A stretch of 41,642 nucleotides of DNA from Rouxiella silvae (GCF_002093625.1 NZ_MRWD01000052.1:1-41642); one strand, 5' to 3'; shown: positions 8,221 through 16,900, counted from the first letter of the stretch. Numbers and translations: made by a program. The notes: generated from the letters alone by a model not told the origin.

Positions 8221-9012
8221 TTAACGGTAGCGCGGTGCTGCGTGGCTTTGTAAAAACTCAGGCAACAGCGCTTTACGGGCGTTATCCAGCGCCAGCCATT
8301 TGTTTTCATCCTGTAGCGGCGGAATAGTGACCCGTTCTTTTTTATCGAAGCCTGCCAGCGCGGCGTCAACAAGCTCGCCGACTTCCATCACGCCTTGAAT
8401 ATCATCAACATTTTTGCCGCCCTTTTCCCAGATGTCCGTGCGCGTTGCCGCGGGTAAGACTGCCTGGAAATAAACGCCGCTGTCGGCCAACTCCACCTGT
8501 AGCGACTGGGTAAACGCTAACACAAAGGCTTTGCTGGCGGCATAAACCGGACCGCTGATTTCAGGGGCCAAGGCCAGCACTGAGGCAATGTTGATGATTG
8601 CGCCTTGTGGGTGTTTTTGCAGGCCATCAAGCGCCACACGTGACAGTCGGGCCAGTGAATTAACGTTCAGGCGGATTAACCCGTCGATGGCATCGGCGTC
8701 TGAGTCATTAAATTTACCCGGCAGCGTGGAGCCTGCGTTGTTGACGAGCAGCGAAATCGCTGGGGTATCACGGATCAGCTGTTCAAGGCTTTTCAAGCTG
8801 GCGGAATCGGTCAGGTCGGCAGGGAACACGCGAACGTCAACCCCGGTTTTGACACTGAGTTCGGCAGCAAGTTTTTCCATTTTAGCGCCGTCGCGAGCGA
8901 CTAAAATGAGGTCATAACCGCGATCGGCGAGTCTTGCTGCGTAGGTGGCCCCTATTCCAGTTGATGCGCCGGTGACTAATGCTAAGGGTTTGGCTGCGGT
9001 TGTCTGGCTCAT
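8221..9012 (-). CDS. Short-chain dehydrogenase/reductase (SDR), classical type
   Basis: 263-aa classical SDR. The cofactor motif TGASTGIG (residues about 15-22), NNAG (about 91-94), the catalytic Ser in NIASVLAL and the YAASK tetrad motif (about 158-162) are all present, so it should be an active NAD(P)H oxidoreductase. GAGGA upstream supports the ATG at 9012. It is divergent from an HxlR regulator, with two inverted repeats between them. The substrate is unknown; the C-terminal segment resembles the uncharacterised DltE/YqjQ-like SDRs. Confidence 0.85.
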   Translation of the reverse strand: MSQTTAAKPLALVTGASTGIGATYAARLADRGYDLILVARDGAKMEKLAAELSVKTGVDVRVFPADLTDSASLKSLEQLIRDTPAISLLVNNAGSTLPGKFNDSDADAIDGLIRLNVNSLARLSRVALDGLQKHPQGAIINIASVLALAPEISGPVYAASKAFVLAFTQSLQVELADSGVYFQAVLPAATRTDIWEKGGKNVDDIQGVMEVGELVDAALAGFDKKERVTIPPLQDENKWLALDNARKALLPEFLQSHAAPRYR

Positions 9013-9065
9013 GTTGCAATCCTCTTTAAAATGTAGACAGGGAATGTGGTTTCATTATTAAACTG

Positions 9066-9109
9066 AATGATTTTTATCATTAGAGGTTTTATAATGCAAC
9101 CAGATTGCA
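9066..9109. promoter_or_regulatory. Candidate operator/promoter between the SDR and HxlR genes
   Basis: Two inverted repeats lie in the divergent spacer: AATGAT-TTTT-ATCATT (9066-9081) and TGCAA-CCAGA-TTGCA (9095-9109). A TATAAT at 9090-9095 faces the HxlR gene and overlaps the second repeat. The arrangement suggests autoregulation by the HxlR protein together with control of the SDR gene. Confidence 0.45.
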
Positions 9110-9141
9110 CTTTTAGCCCTTTTAGCAGCACGGAGTGATAA

Positions 9142-9600
9142 ATGAAACGCACCAGTTTTAACGACAACGTTTGTCCGGTAGCGCGTTCACTTGATTTGAT
9201 TGGCGATTGGTGGACGTTGCTTATCGTGCGCGACGCGCTCGGCGGTATCAGGCGCTTCAGCGAATTTCAGCGCAGTTTGGGTGCGGCTAAAAATATACTG
9301 AGTACGCGGCTAAAAGCGCTGGTGGCTGAGGGGATTTTGGATATAGGACCGGCTTCCGACGGTTCGGCGTATCAGGAATATAGGCTTACCCAAAAGGGCA
9401 AAGACCTCTACCCGATACTGATTGCGCTGGGGCAGTGGGGCAATCACTATCTTTTTGCTGAAAATGAGGCCTGCAGCCGCGCAGTGGACACACTGCATCA
9501 GCAGCCTATCGCGACCATAAAACTGCATGCGCAGGACGGCCGCACGCTGACTGCCGAAGATATTCAGGTCATTCCTGGAAAATCTGTGAGTAAAAACTGA
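9142..9600 (+). CDS. HxlR-family transcriptional regulator
   Basis: 152-aa winged-helix protein. The N-terminal CPVARSLDLIGDWWTLLIVRD and RRFSEFQRSLGAAKNILSTR are typical of HxlR domains, and the cysteine at position 11 matches the redox-sensing cysteine of this family. A 45-residue C-terminal tail follows the DNA-binding domain. CGGAG lies ten bases before the ATG. It probably controls the divergent SDR gene and itself. Its stop codon lies inside the stem of a terminator (9587-9635). Confidence 0.87.
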   Translation: MKRTSFNDNVCPVARSLDLIGDWWTLLIVRDALGGIRRFSEFQRSLGAAKNILSTRLKALVAEGILDIGPASDGSAYQEYRLTQKGKDLYPILIALGQWGNHYLFAENEACSRAVDTLHQQPIATIKLHAQDGRTLTAEDIQVIPGKSVSKN

Positions 9601-9635
9601 ATCCGTCTTAAAATCCTGATATCAGTTTTTACTCA
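9587..9635. terminator. Bidirectional terminator overlapping the HxlR stop codon
   Basis: TGAGTAAAAACTGA (9587-9600) has its exact reverse complement at 9622-9635, giving a 14-bp perfect stem with a 21-base loop. The last 14 bases of the HxlR gene, including its stop codon, form the left arm. The right arm is followed by GCTTTT. It separates the HxlR gene from the convergent yjiR gene. Confidence 0.6.
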
Positions 9636-9668
9636 GCTTTTATTGTTTCCCTAGAGCGGGGGAAATGG

Positions 9669-11087
9669 CTAACCGTTTTCCATGAGTTGGTGAACCCTCT
9701 CTCCGACGCGTTTAATGGCCTGTTGGTCAATGTTTTCATCGAGTCGCGCATAGTTGATGCGCATACAGTTGCGGTACTTGCCCGAGGCTGAAAAAATTGA
9801 TCCGACGGCAATTTGAATCTTTTCGGGTTCAAGTATCCGATTGAGTCTTTGGGTATCAATTTTCTCGTCAAGCTCTATCCACAGTAAAAAACCGCCCTGC
9901 GGTCGGCTGACCCGCACGCCCTGTGGAAAATACTGCATGACCCAGTTGGTCATCACGCACAGATTTTGCTGATACTGATTACGGACCCGGCGCAGATGTG
10001 CCTGATAATGTCCTTCCTCGATAAAGTCGACCATCGCTAGCTGCGGCTGCGTGGCAGTATTGCCGGTGCTGATATATTTCATGTGAATAGCGCGGTCGCG
10101 ATACCGGCCCGGCGCTATCCAACCGACCCGCAGACCAGGAGCCACCGTTTTCGAAAACGAGCTACACAGCAGCACGCGGCCGTCGTCATCGAAGGAGTAG
10201 ATGGTAGCGGGGCGTGGGTATTGGTAGGCCAAATCACCGTAAACGTCGTCTTCAATGATAGCGATGTCGTAGCACTGTGCCAGACGCAGCAGCGCTTTTT
10301 TACGATCGTCGGGCATGTTGTAACCCAAGGGATTATTACAGGTCGGCGTGAGCTGTATTGCCTTAATCGGCCACTGTTCGAGTGCCAGCTCCAGCGCTTC
10401 AATGCTAATGCCGGTAATCGGATCGGTTGGTATCTCCAGCGCTTTCATGCCGAAACCTTTTAAGGTTTGCATCGCGCCGTGAAAACTCGGCGAGTCCACC
10501 GCCACAATGTCTCCGACTTCACAGACAGAACGAATGGCAATAGAGAGCGCTTCGTGACAGCCGGTGGTAATGACCAGGTTTTCGGCGTCGATATGGCTAC
10601 CGCTGTCAATCATCAGGCGCGCAATTTGGTCACGCAGCTCTTTCGAACCCTCAATAATGTCGTAATACAGCATGCTGTTGTCGGTGCGCTGCGCCACGCG
10701 TGCCATCGCCCGGTTTAGCGGCCTTAGGCTGGTGAGTGTGAGGTCTGGCGTTCCACCGCCCAATGCCACCATGCCGGGGATCACACGGCTGGTAATTTGA
10801 CCCATCACTAAGTCCCACTGCGAGATATCCACCGGACGCTGCGGCGTGCGGCACACGGCGGGCAGGGCAGCGAGATGCTTGCGGGTAGAAACGAAATAGC
10901 CGGATTTGGGACGAGCCTCGACCAGATAACGGTCCTCCAGCGATCGGTAGGCCTGCTGCACGGTGCTGACACTCACGCCGTGCTCTGTGCTTAAGGTTCT
11001 TACCGAAGGCAGGCGCTGCCCGGCAGGATATAAACCTTGCTCAATTCGTTCACCTAATACCTGGGCTAAATGTTCGTAGCGATTCAT
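9669..11087 (-). CDS. yjiR: MocR-type (GntR + aminotransferase) regulator YjiR
   Basis: 472-aa two-domain regulator. Residues about 5-72 are a GntR-type winged helix (IEQGLYPAGQRLPSVRTLS, then HGVSVSTVQQAYRSLE). The rest is a fold-type I aminotransferase domain with the PLP lysine in SSFSKTVAPGLRVGW. Segments such as LELALEQWPIKAI, IIEDDVYGDLAYQYPRP and FSASGKYRNCMRIN match E. coli YjiR closely. MocR proteins bind PLP and usually act on a divergent promoter rather than as enzymes. The divergent neighbour here is a DUF1127 gene, as with yjiS in E. coli. Confidence 0.9.
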   Translation of the reverse strand: MNRYEHLAQVLGERIEQGLYPAGQRLPSVRTLSTEHGVSVSTVQQAYRSLEDRYLVEARPKSGYFVSTRKHLAALPAVCRTPQRPVDISQWDLVMGQITSRVIPGMVALGGGTPDLTLTSLRPLNRAMARVAQRTDNSMLYYDIIEGSKELRDQIARLMIDSGSHIDAENLVITTGCHEALSIAIRSVCEVGDIVAVDSPSFHGAMQTLKGFGMKALEIPTDPITGISIEALELALEQWPIKAIQLTPTCNNPLGYNMPDDRKKALLRLAQCYDIAIIEDDVYGDLAYQYPRPATIYSFDDDGRVLLCSSFSKTVAPGLRVGWIAPGRYRDRAIHMKYISTGNTATQPQLAMVDFIEEGHYQAHLRRVRNQYQQNLCVMTNWVMQYFPQGVRVSRPQGGFLLWIELDEKIDTQRLNRILEPEKIQIAVGSIFSASGKYRNCMRINYARLDENIDQQAIKRVGERVHQLMENG

Positions 11088-11239
11088 GGTTACACCTAAT
11101 TGCAGTACAGATGACGTTAATCTACGCCTAAATCTGTGTCTATGGCTAGAACTGTACGGTTAAATTAATTAAAAACTGAGTCTGTATTGTTTGTTGGCGT
11201 TGTTAGATCCTATGTTCAGGGTTAACAGGAGGCGTCAAA

Positions 11240-11557
11240 ATGAAAAGAATCTATGAGAGTGACCAATTTACGGGCCAACGTGTAGCGCCCGCAGCGGTAG
11301 AAGTTAATATTCATTCGGGTGGTGAAGACGGCGCGGATAACACGGGCAATACGATTGATATAAAAGAGAAGCAAGGCGTTTGGACAATGTTTTTCAGAGC
11401 GTTGAATAACTGGCATGAACGTCGCCAGACAGTGAAGATCCTGCGCGGGCTAAACAGCAGTCAGTTGAAAGACATTGGCCTGTCGTGCGTCGACGTCGAT
11501 AAACTGTACGGTAATCGGGATGATAACCGTAAAGTATGGCCCAACTGGCCGAAGTGA
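11240..11557 (+). CDS. DUF1127 (YjiS-like) small protein
   Basis: 105-aa protein. Its C-terminal half, RALNNWHERRQTVKILRGLN followed by SSQLKDIGLSCVDVDKLYG, is a DUF1127 domain (the usual end is ...L.DIGLSR.D). The N-terminal 45 residues are polar and probably disordered. An AGGAGG seven bases before the ATG is a very strong ribosome binding site. DUF1127 proteins are arginine-rich; in alphaproteobacteria some affect RNA turnover and phosphate/carbon metabolism. E. coli yjiS also neighbours yjiR, which supports the pair as a conserved unit. The start could also be internal near the domain, but the Shine-Dalgarno sequence favours 11240. Confidence 0.82.
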   Translation: MKRIYESDQFTGQRVAPAAVEVNIHSGGEDGADNTGNTIDIKEKQGVWTMFFRALNNWHERRQTVKILRGLNSSQLKDIGLSCVDVDKLYGNRDDNRKVWPNWPK

Positions 11558-11578
11558 CAGTGTGCTCTCGCATTTTAG

Positions 11579-11609
11579 CCCTTCCCGCGCAGAAAAAAGC
11601 GGGGAAGGG
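11579..11609. terminator. GC-rich hairpin between the DUF1127 gene and the convergent lyase gene
   Basis: CCCTTCCCGC pairs with GCGGGGAAGGG (one bulged G) around a loop AGAAAAAA region. It lies after two convergent genes, so it may end transcription from both sides, although no T-run follows the stem. Its arms resemble the hairpin core of the array at 19029-20039, but the flanking CCCCATCC motif is missing. Confidence 0.5.
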
Positions 11610-11652
11610 ATTAAAACTGAAGCCGGAGGAATAGGCGTTTCAAATCTTTCAT

Positions 11653-12891
11653 CTAAAAGAAAGTCGTCACCTCTCCTACACAGCGATAATCATCGTCAAT
11701 CAGCGGCAGATAACGCCACTTGTCAAAAGCCGTGCACGGATGCGAAATTCCACAGCCGACCCAGTCTCCCACCGCTAAAGGCAGCGCCGCAGGAATACGC
11801 AGATAGGCGTGTTGATCGTTAACCGCAGTAATCACACCTTCAGAGGCCGAGCGCGGATTTGACCCATCGCGGTCGCGGAAAAAATGCGGCAGCGGCAGGT
11901 CCTGATCGAACGGCACATCGCGGCGGCCGAAGTCTAAAATCGCTAACTCCGGCTCAGGACGAGACAGTACGCGGCCCCAAATTTCCAGCGTCGATTGAAA
12001 GCTGTAGTCGGCGTTAGGCTGGGCAAAGGGGGCAATGCGCGCATAAAGGCCGTCGTCGTGGGCCATATACGCACCTGAGCGGATCAGTGTCACGCTCGGC
12101 TGACTAAGTTGTACACCCGAAAATGATTCAACCACGATATCAAAGAAAGTACCGCCGCCGGCGCTTAATAATACTTCTCCGGCGGGAAAAAGCTGTTCGG
12201 CGTCAATCGCTTCCGCCGCGGCAATCATTGTGGCACAGTAATGCCTTACCGCCGCAAGTGACGCCTCGCTGCGATCGCCTGCAATCGCGCCCTCATAGCC
12301 CGCAACGCCCGTAAGGTGCAAATACGGGCTGTCATTGACTGCTTTGGCAATAGCCACCGCCTCACTCAGGCTGCGGCAACCGGTGCGACCACCAGGCACA
12401 GAAATCTCGACCAGTACGCAAAGACGGCTCCCCACCTCAGCAATCACTTCATCAAGCAGTGCCACCCCAGCCAGTGAATCGACGTAGCAAATAAACTCGC
12501 TTCCGGGATTATCGCGTTGGTATTCTGCTATCCAGCGAATACCGGCAGTATCGACCAACTCGTTGGCCAAAAAAACCTTTTCAATACCAAATGTGCGCAA
12601 CGCGCGTACCTGCGCTGGCGTGGCCGCACAAATACCCCAAGCTCCGGCTGCTACGGCGGCGCGTAAGATTTGTGGTGACATCGACGTTTTGCCGTGCGCG
12701 GCATGACGAACGCCGTGTTGTCGACAATATGCGGTCATGCTGGCTAGGTTATGTCGCATGGCGCTTTGTTTCATCACCATCAGCGGCGAAAAAACCTCGT
12801 GGGAGGCCAGTACTGACGTCCCCATCGGCAGCGGGGCAGTGCCGTCACCGGCAACGGACTTATAGAGCATCGGCAAAATGTCTTTGTGCAT
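11653..12891 (-). CDS. D-serine/D-threonine ammonia-lyase-type PLP enzyme (amino acid deaminase)
   Basis: 412-aa fold-type III PLP enzyme of the D-threonine aldolase / eukaryotic-type D-serine dehydratase family. The alanine-racemase-like barrel holds the PLP lysine in AAHGKTS (Lys68), and the C-terminal D-ser_dehydrat domain ends with GISHPC (His384, Cys386), the His-x-Cys metal site of D-serine dehydratase. It should convert a D-hydroxyamino acid to a 2-oxoacid and ammonia through an enamine. I chose the ATG at 12891 with GGAA upstream; a TTG nine codons earlier is also open. It is the last gene of the RidA/ABC transporter cluster, 42 bp after the ATPase. Confidence 0.85.
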   Translation of the reverse strand: MHKDILPMLYKSVAGDGTAPLPMGTSVLASHEVFSPLMVMKQSAMRHNLASMTAYCRQHGVRHAAHGKTSMSPQILRAAVAAGAWGICAATPAQVRALRTFGIEKVFLANELVDTAGIRWIAEYQRDNPGSEFICYVDSLAGVALLDEVIAEVGSRLCVLVEISVPGGRTGCRSLSEAVAIAKAVNDSPYLHLTGVAGYEGAIAGDRSEASLAAVRHYCATMIAAAEAIDAEQLFPAGEVLLSAGGGTFFDIVVESFSGVQLSQPSVTLIRSGAYMAHDDGLYARIAPFAQPNADYSFQSTLEIWGRVLSRPEPELAILDFGRRDVPFDQDLPLPHFFRDRDGSNPRSASEGVITAVNDQHAYLRIPAALPLAVGDWVGCGISHPCTAFDKWRYLPLIDDDYRCVGEVTTFF

Positions 12892-12933
12892 AGTTATTTC
12901 CAAATAGCGAGGATGCAATGAGTCTGGAGTGAA

Positions 12934-13674
12934 TCAGTGTTCCAGCACGCGTGATAAAAACTGCTGCGTGCGTGGGTTCTGCGGATCCACAAAGATTTGC
13001 TCCGGCGCACCCTGTTCAGCAATCACGCCTTTGTCCATAAACACCACGCGGTCGGCGGTTTTGCGAGCAAAGCCCATTTCATGGGTAACCACCACCATAG
13101 TCATGCCGTCGCGCGCCAATCCGCGCATAACTTCAGTCACTTCACCCACTAGCTCAGGGTCGAGGGCCGAGGTCGCTTCGTCAAAGAACATGATTTTGGG
13201 TTCCACCGCGAGCGCACGTGCAATCGCCACGCGCTGCTGCTGTCCGCCCGAAAGCTGTGAGGGATAGTGGTTGGCGCGCTCTGCCAGACCTACGCGTTCT
13301 AATGCCTCCATACCGCGCCTGTTGGCTTCTGAAACAGACATTTTGCGTGCCTTAATCAGGGCCAGAGTGACATTTCCCAGCGCAGTTTTATGTGGGAACA
13401 GGTTGAACTGCTGAAACACCATGCCGACGTGGCCGCGTATCTCTTTGGCGCGTTTGGCGTCGTGCAGCGGGACTTGATTGACCCAGACTTCACCGCCGTC
13501 GGCAATTTCCAGACCGCTCATGATGCGCAGCACAGTACTTTTACCTGAGCCGGATGCACCGATCAGCACCAACACTTCGCCCGCTTTTACGTCGAGGCTA
13601 ATCTCTTTCAAAACCTGGGTACTGCCGAATGATTTAGTGATCCCGTTTAGGCTAATGACAGCGTTGTTGTTCAT
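12934..13674 (-). CDS. Polar amino-acid ABC transporter ATP-binding protein
   Basis: 246-aa ATPase of the GlnQ/HisP type. Walker A (GASGSGKST, about residues 39-47), Q-loop ([13 protein letters not shown]), signature ([15 protein letters not shown]), Walker B ([14 protein letters not shown]) and the switch His (VVVTHEMGF) are complete. It energises uptake through the two permeases encoded upstream; its start overlaps the preceding permease stop by four bases (ATGA), so translation is coupled. Substrate class follows from family: polar amino acids. Confidence 0.93.
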   Translation of the reverse strand: MNNNAVISLNGITKSFGSTQVLKEISLDVKAGEVLVLIGASGSGKSTVLRIMSGLEIADGGEVWVNQVPLHDAKRAKEIRGHVGMVFQQFNLFPHKTALGNVTLALIKARKMSVSEANRRGMEALERVGLAERANHYPSQLSGGQQQRVAIARALAVEPKIMFFDEATSALDPELVGEVTEVMRGLARDGMTMVVVTHEMGFARKTADRVVFMDKGVIAEQGAPEQIFVDPQNPRTQQFLSRVLEH

Positions 13675-14318
13675 GACAGCTGACTCCTGGTGTGATTATG
13701 GTGTTGAACCCAGCGCGAAAGCGGGTAGCAAATAGCGAAATAAAGTGCGGCAACCAGCAGGTAAATCACCACCGGCTGGCCAATGCGGTCAACGATCGCC
13801 TGCCCTTGGTGCATAAGTTCCGACATGCCAATCATGCTGACAATCGAGGTGTCTTTAATCAGTGAAAGGTATTGTCCAGCTAGCGGAGGCAGTACGATTT
13901 TGCGCGTTTGTGGCAATATCACCGAAAAGAACGCCTGTCGTTTATCCAGTCCAAGAATTTGAGAGACTTCCCACTGGCCCTTCGGCACGGCTTCTATTCC
14001 TGCGCGAAATACCTCGGAGATATAGGCGCCCTGATAAATACTCAGGCCCAAAATACCCGCCGCAAACAGGTTTATTTCATAGCCGAAATAGGCCACGCCG
14101 AAGTAGATAAACATCAGGGTGATCAGCACCGGTGTGCCGCGAAACAGTTCGGTATAGACGCGGGCAATCTGTGCCCCCACAGGAACATTGCTGGTACGCA
14201 ATACCGCAGCCAGCAGGCCGAGCAGCGTACTGCCGATAATCGATGCCACCGAAAGCAGCAGGGTGACCAGCAATCCTTTAAACAGCAGCGGCAGGCTGGA
14301 AAGAATTAAATCGCTCAT
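13671..14318 (-). CDS. Amino-acid ABC transporter permease (HisM/GlnP type)
   Basis: 215-aa inner-membrane permease with about five helices. The N-terminal family signature ([20 protein letters not shown]) and the EAA loop ([20 protein letters not shown]) that docks the ATPase are clear. It overlaps both neighbours by four bases and pairs with the 254-aa permease to make a heterodimeric channel. Confidence 0.9.
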   Translation of the reverse strand: MSDLILSSLPLLFKGLLVTLLLSVASIIGSTLLGLLAAVLRTSNVPVGAQIARVYTELFRGTPVLITLMFIYFGVAYFGYEINLFAAGILGLSIYQGAYISEVFRAGIEAVPKGQWEVSQILGLDKRQAFFSVILPQTRKIVLPPLAGQYLSLIKDTSIVSMIGMSELMHQGQAIVDRIGQPVVIYLLVAALYFAICYPLSRWVQHHNHTRSQLS

Positions 14319-15079
14319 AGCAGGTCTCCAGATTTGAGATTATTTGCGGGTAAAGATTTTCCACGACCGCCTGCCCGCCAAGTTTTTATCGCCGACCCTG
14401 AAGACTTTTTTACCGGCGTCACCAGCGGAGGATTAAACATGCGGCGTCCCAACAGATTGCCTATTAATGAGAACGCATTGCTGAGCAACAAATAAATGAC
14501 CAGCGTCACGCTGAAGGTCTGTATATAGAGCAACGTGCGGGAGTTAATCACCGTCGCCACGCCGGTCAACTCGGGAAGTGCAATGGCCGAAAGCAGCGAA
14601 GTGCCCAGCAAAAGCTGAATCAGATTATTAATAATCGCCGGATACACGGCGCGCGCAGCCTGCGGCATAATAACGTTGATAAAAACCTGTCGACGGCTAA
14701 TGCCCAATATCGTTGCAGCCTCAATTTGTCCTTTGGGAACCGACTGTATACCGGCGCGAAATACCTCTGCCAGATAGGCGCCGACGTTCACGCCAAGCGC
14801 TATCACACCGGCGGTATAGGCGTTTAATACAATGCCCAATGACGGCAAACCGAAAAAAACGATAAATATTTGTAGCAAAACCGGGGTGTTTCTTATCACT
14901 TCGATGTAGCAGTGACTGACCAGACGAAGGACAGACCAGCCGGATTCTTTAGCCAACGCCGCCAGCAGGCCCAATATCATCGCCAGCAAAAATGCCAGCA
15001 GGGTAACTTGCAGCGTTACCCATGCCGCCTCAATAAAGGTATTGAAATAGCCCGCGAGGGTTAACCATTGGTAGCTCAT
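14315..15079 (-). CDS. Amino-acid ABC transporter permease (HisQ/GltJ type)
   Basis: 254-aa inner-membrane permease with about five helices. The EAA loop is AEVFRAGIQSVPKGQIEAAT, and the N-terminal TFIEAAWVTLQVTLLAFLLA is the family signature. It is about 35 residues longer at the C-terminus than the 215-aa partner, with a basic serine/lysine-rich tail that probably lies in the cytoplasm. It follows the binding-protein gene by 24 bp. Confidence 0.9.
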   Translation of the reverse strand: MSYQWLTLAGYFNTFIEAAWVTLQVTLLAFLLAMILGLLAALAKESGWSVLRLVSHCYIEVIRNTPVLLQIFIVFFGLPSLGIVLNAYTAGVIALGVNVGAYLAEVFRAGIQSVPKGQIEAATILGISRRQVFINVIMPQAARAVYPAIINNLIQLLLGTSLLSAIALPELTGVATVINSRTLLYIQTFSVTLVIYLLLSNAFSLIGNLLGRRMFNPPLVTPVKKSSGSAIKTWRAGGRGKSLPANNLKSGDLL

Positions 15080-15103
15080 TGTCTGTCTCCGTCTTTAGGA
15101 ACT

Positions 15104-15943
15104 TTAGTACTGAGGGTTCAGCGGATAATGCGGCGTCGTACCAAACCATTTTTGATACAGCTCGGCATTTTTCTTCGACGCATTAATTTCAAACAGGAAT
15201 TCATTGAGATAGTTAAGCCATACCTGGTCGCCGGCTTTAACACCAAAGGCGTTATATTCCAGAGGTACCAGCGCTTCATCGGTAACCATTAAGGTAGGGT
15301 CGAGCTTGGCCTGATATGCCAGGAAGTTATTATCTTCGATCATTGCATCGGCCTGACCCTGTTTCACCGCCAGAATTGCCGCCTGTGAGGAGTCATATTC
15401 CTGAATATTGACCTTAATGTTCATTGAACGGACTTCATCGCCGTTGGTGGAACCTTTCACCGTGGCAATGGTTTTACCGTTCATGTCATGCGCAGACTTG
15501 ATACCGCTGGATTTTTTGACCAACAGGGCCTCACTGGCCACCACGTAAGGTTGGGTGAAGCCAATTTCTTTGGCACGGTCCAGATTGCGGGTGAAGTTAC
15601 AGAACACCACATCAACCTTGTCGGTTTGCAAGTTCGGAATACGGTTGGCGCTGGTGGTGTTGACCATTTCGAGCTTAACGCCCATATCTTTAGCCAGCTC
15701 TTTGGCTAAATCGACATCGTAACCGTCTGGGTTACCGGCTTTATCGTAGAAGCCAAAGGGGGCAAAACTCAGGCAATCGCCAACGCGCAAGGTGCCACGC
15801 TGTAAAACGGTTTGCAGTGTGGAGGTTGGCGCGGCACCGGCTTTTCCCTCTTTAGAATCTGTCGGTGTGCAACCTATTAAAGCAAATAAACTTACCGCGC
15901 TAAAAATACAGGCGGTTTGCGCTTTATATTTAATATGATTCAT
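15104..15943 (-). CDS. Amino-acid-binding lipoprotein of the ABC transporter
   Basis: 279-aa extracytoplasmic solute-binding protein of family 3. The N-terminus has a basic start, a hydrophobic core and a lipobox-like LFALIGC with Cys25, so it is probably a lipoprotein anchored to the outer face of the inner membrane. RVGDCLSFAPFGFYDKAGNP and GYDVDLAKELAKDMG are the family 3 ligand-binding signatures. It delivers the amino acid to the two downstream permeases. The precise ligand cannot be read from sequence; the neighbouring deaminase suggests a D-amino or 3-hydroxyamino acid. Confidence 0.88.
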   Translation of the reverse strand: MNHIKYKAQTACIFSAVSLFALIGCTPTDSKEGKAGAAPTSTLQTVLQRGTLRVGDCLSFAPFGFYDKAGNPDGYDVDLAKELAKDMGVKLEMVNTTSANRIPNLQTDKVDVVFCNFTRNLDRAKEIGFTQPYVVASEALLVKKSSGIKSAHDMNGKTIATVKGSTNGDEVRSMNIKVNIQEYDSSQAAILAVKQGQADAMIEDNNFLAYQAKLDPTLMVTDEALVPLEYNAFGVKAGDQVWLNYLNEFLFEINASKKNAELYQKWFGTTPHYPLNPQY

Positions 15944-16059
15944 TTCAATACCCTCGTTGTAATAATAATTTGTCTGCGGCTGGTGAATTTAAATATCAAT
16001 AGACCAAAGATAAATCGTGTTGCTAATCAAGAGAAAAGAAAGCGGGTGTTGCGATGTTA

Positions 16060-16452
16060 TTATTTTCTGTCGGCTCTAAAACATTTCATGTCGACTTCAA
16101 CTTTACAGTCCACCACCAAGTCTTGAACGCTGCAAATTCTCGCTGGAGGATGTCCGTCAAAAACTTCACTAAAAACTTTGTTAAAAGAACTGAAGTAGCG
16201 TGCGTCGGTCAAAACCGCCGTAACGTGAACAACGTCTTTAACCTCGTAGCCGGCTTCACGCATAATCTGTAGACAGTTATCAAAGGCCAATCTGGTTTGA
16301 TCGACAATGCCACCCTCCACCACTTCACCCGCTGTCATAGGCGTCTGACCGGAAATATACAACCAGCCGTCGGCTTCAACCGCGCGTGCAAAGGGCAAGC
16401 GCTGCCCGCCGGTGCCTACGCCACCTTCGGTGCCATAGCGTTTAATTGACAT
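16060..16452 (-). CDS. RidA-family (YjgF/YER057c/UK114) protein
   Basis: 130-aa trimeric RidA-type protein. The active-site arginine is in PPARICSVQDL and the glutamate in KVEVDMK. RidA hydrolyses reactive enamines/imines such as 2-aminoacrylate that PLP enzymes release. As the first gene of the cluster, with a PLP ammonia-lyase as the last, its likely job is to speed release of the 2-oxoacid and protect PLP enzymes from enamine damage. AGGAG upstream supports the ATG. This is a divergent RidA subfamily member, so a more specialised imine substrate is possible. Confidence 0.88.
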   Translation of the reverse strand: MSIKRYGTEGGVGTGGQRLPFARAVEADGWLYISGQTPMTAGEVVEGGIVDQTRLAFDNCLQIMREAGYEVKDVVHVTAVLTDARYFSSFNKVFSEVFDGHPPARICSVQDLVVDCKVEVDMKCFRADRK

Positions 16453-16900
16453 GTGTTTCTCCTGAGTTACGTTTTTCTCTTAGCCTGAGCTACGGTTATT
16501 TTTAGTCTTATAATTTTTATTTAATCAAAAAAACAGTTTTCCCTGGTGTTGCTGTTGTCCGGTATATCAGATGACTGTCTGCGATACTGGATGTTTTTAG
16601 ATTTGCATAAAGAAATTTATTTTGCAATATAGGTCATGCGCTTTATTTATTAATGAAGCTGGGATGTGGATAAGTTTTTGTTGTGGGGATGGATTAAAAT
16701 AACGCTTCTGTGATCTTTATCTATATTTTACTTTTAGTAATACTTATCCTTACGCCCTAAATAAGGGCTTTATTATGGTGCAAATTTGTATGTGCTAATT
16801 ATGTAGGCTGTCAAAGGTATTCGCTTTCCGACGGCATTAAACAATGTGTATGATGTGGTTCATTACGAAAGAGACAGGCTTTATAAATAAGGGAGTAAGT
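16453..16900. promoter_or_regulatory. Divergent control region between the ridA-type gene and the IclR gene
   Basis: This 448-bp AT-rich spacer must hold the promoters of the transporter/deaminase operon and of the IclR regulator. I see a small stem GCCCT-AAATA-AGGGC at 16754-16768 followed by TTTATT, which may be a weak terminator or attenuator. No clear IclR operator or consensus promoter stands out. An upstream ATG at 16844 in frame with IclR lacks a ribosome binding site. Confidence 0.45.

Noticed and set aside
16844-16900. Upstream ATG of the IclR regulator
   Set aside because: No ribosome binding site, while GGGAG lies five bases before the ATG at 16901.
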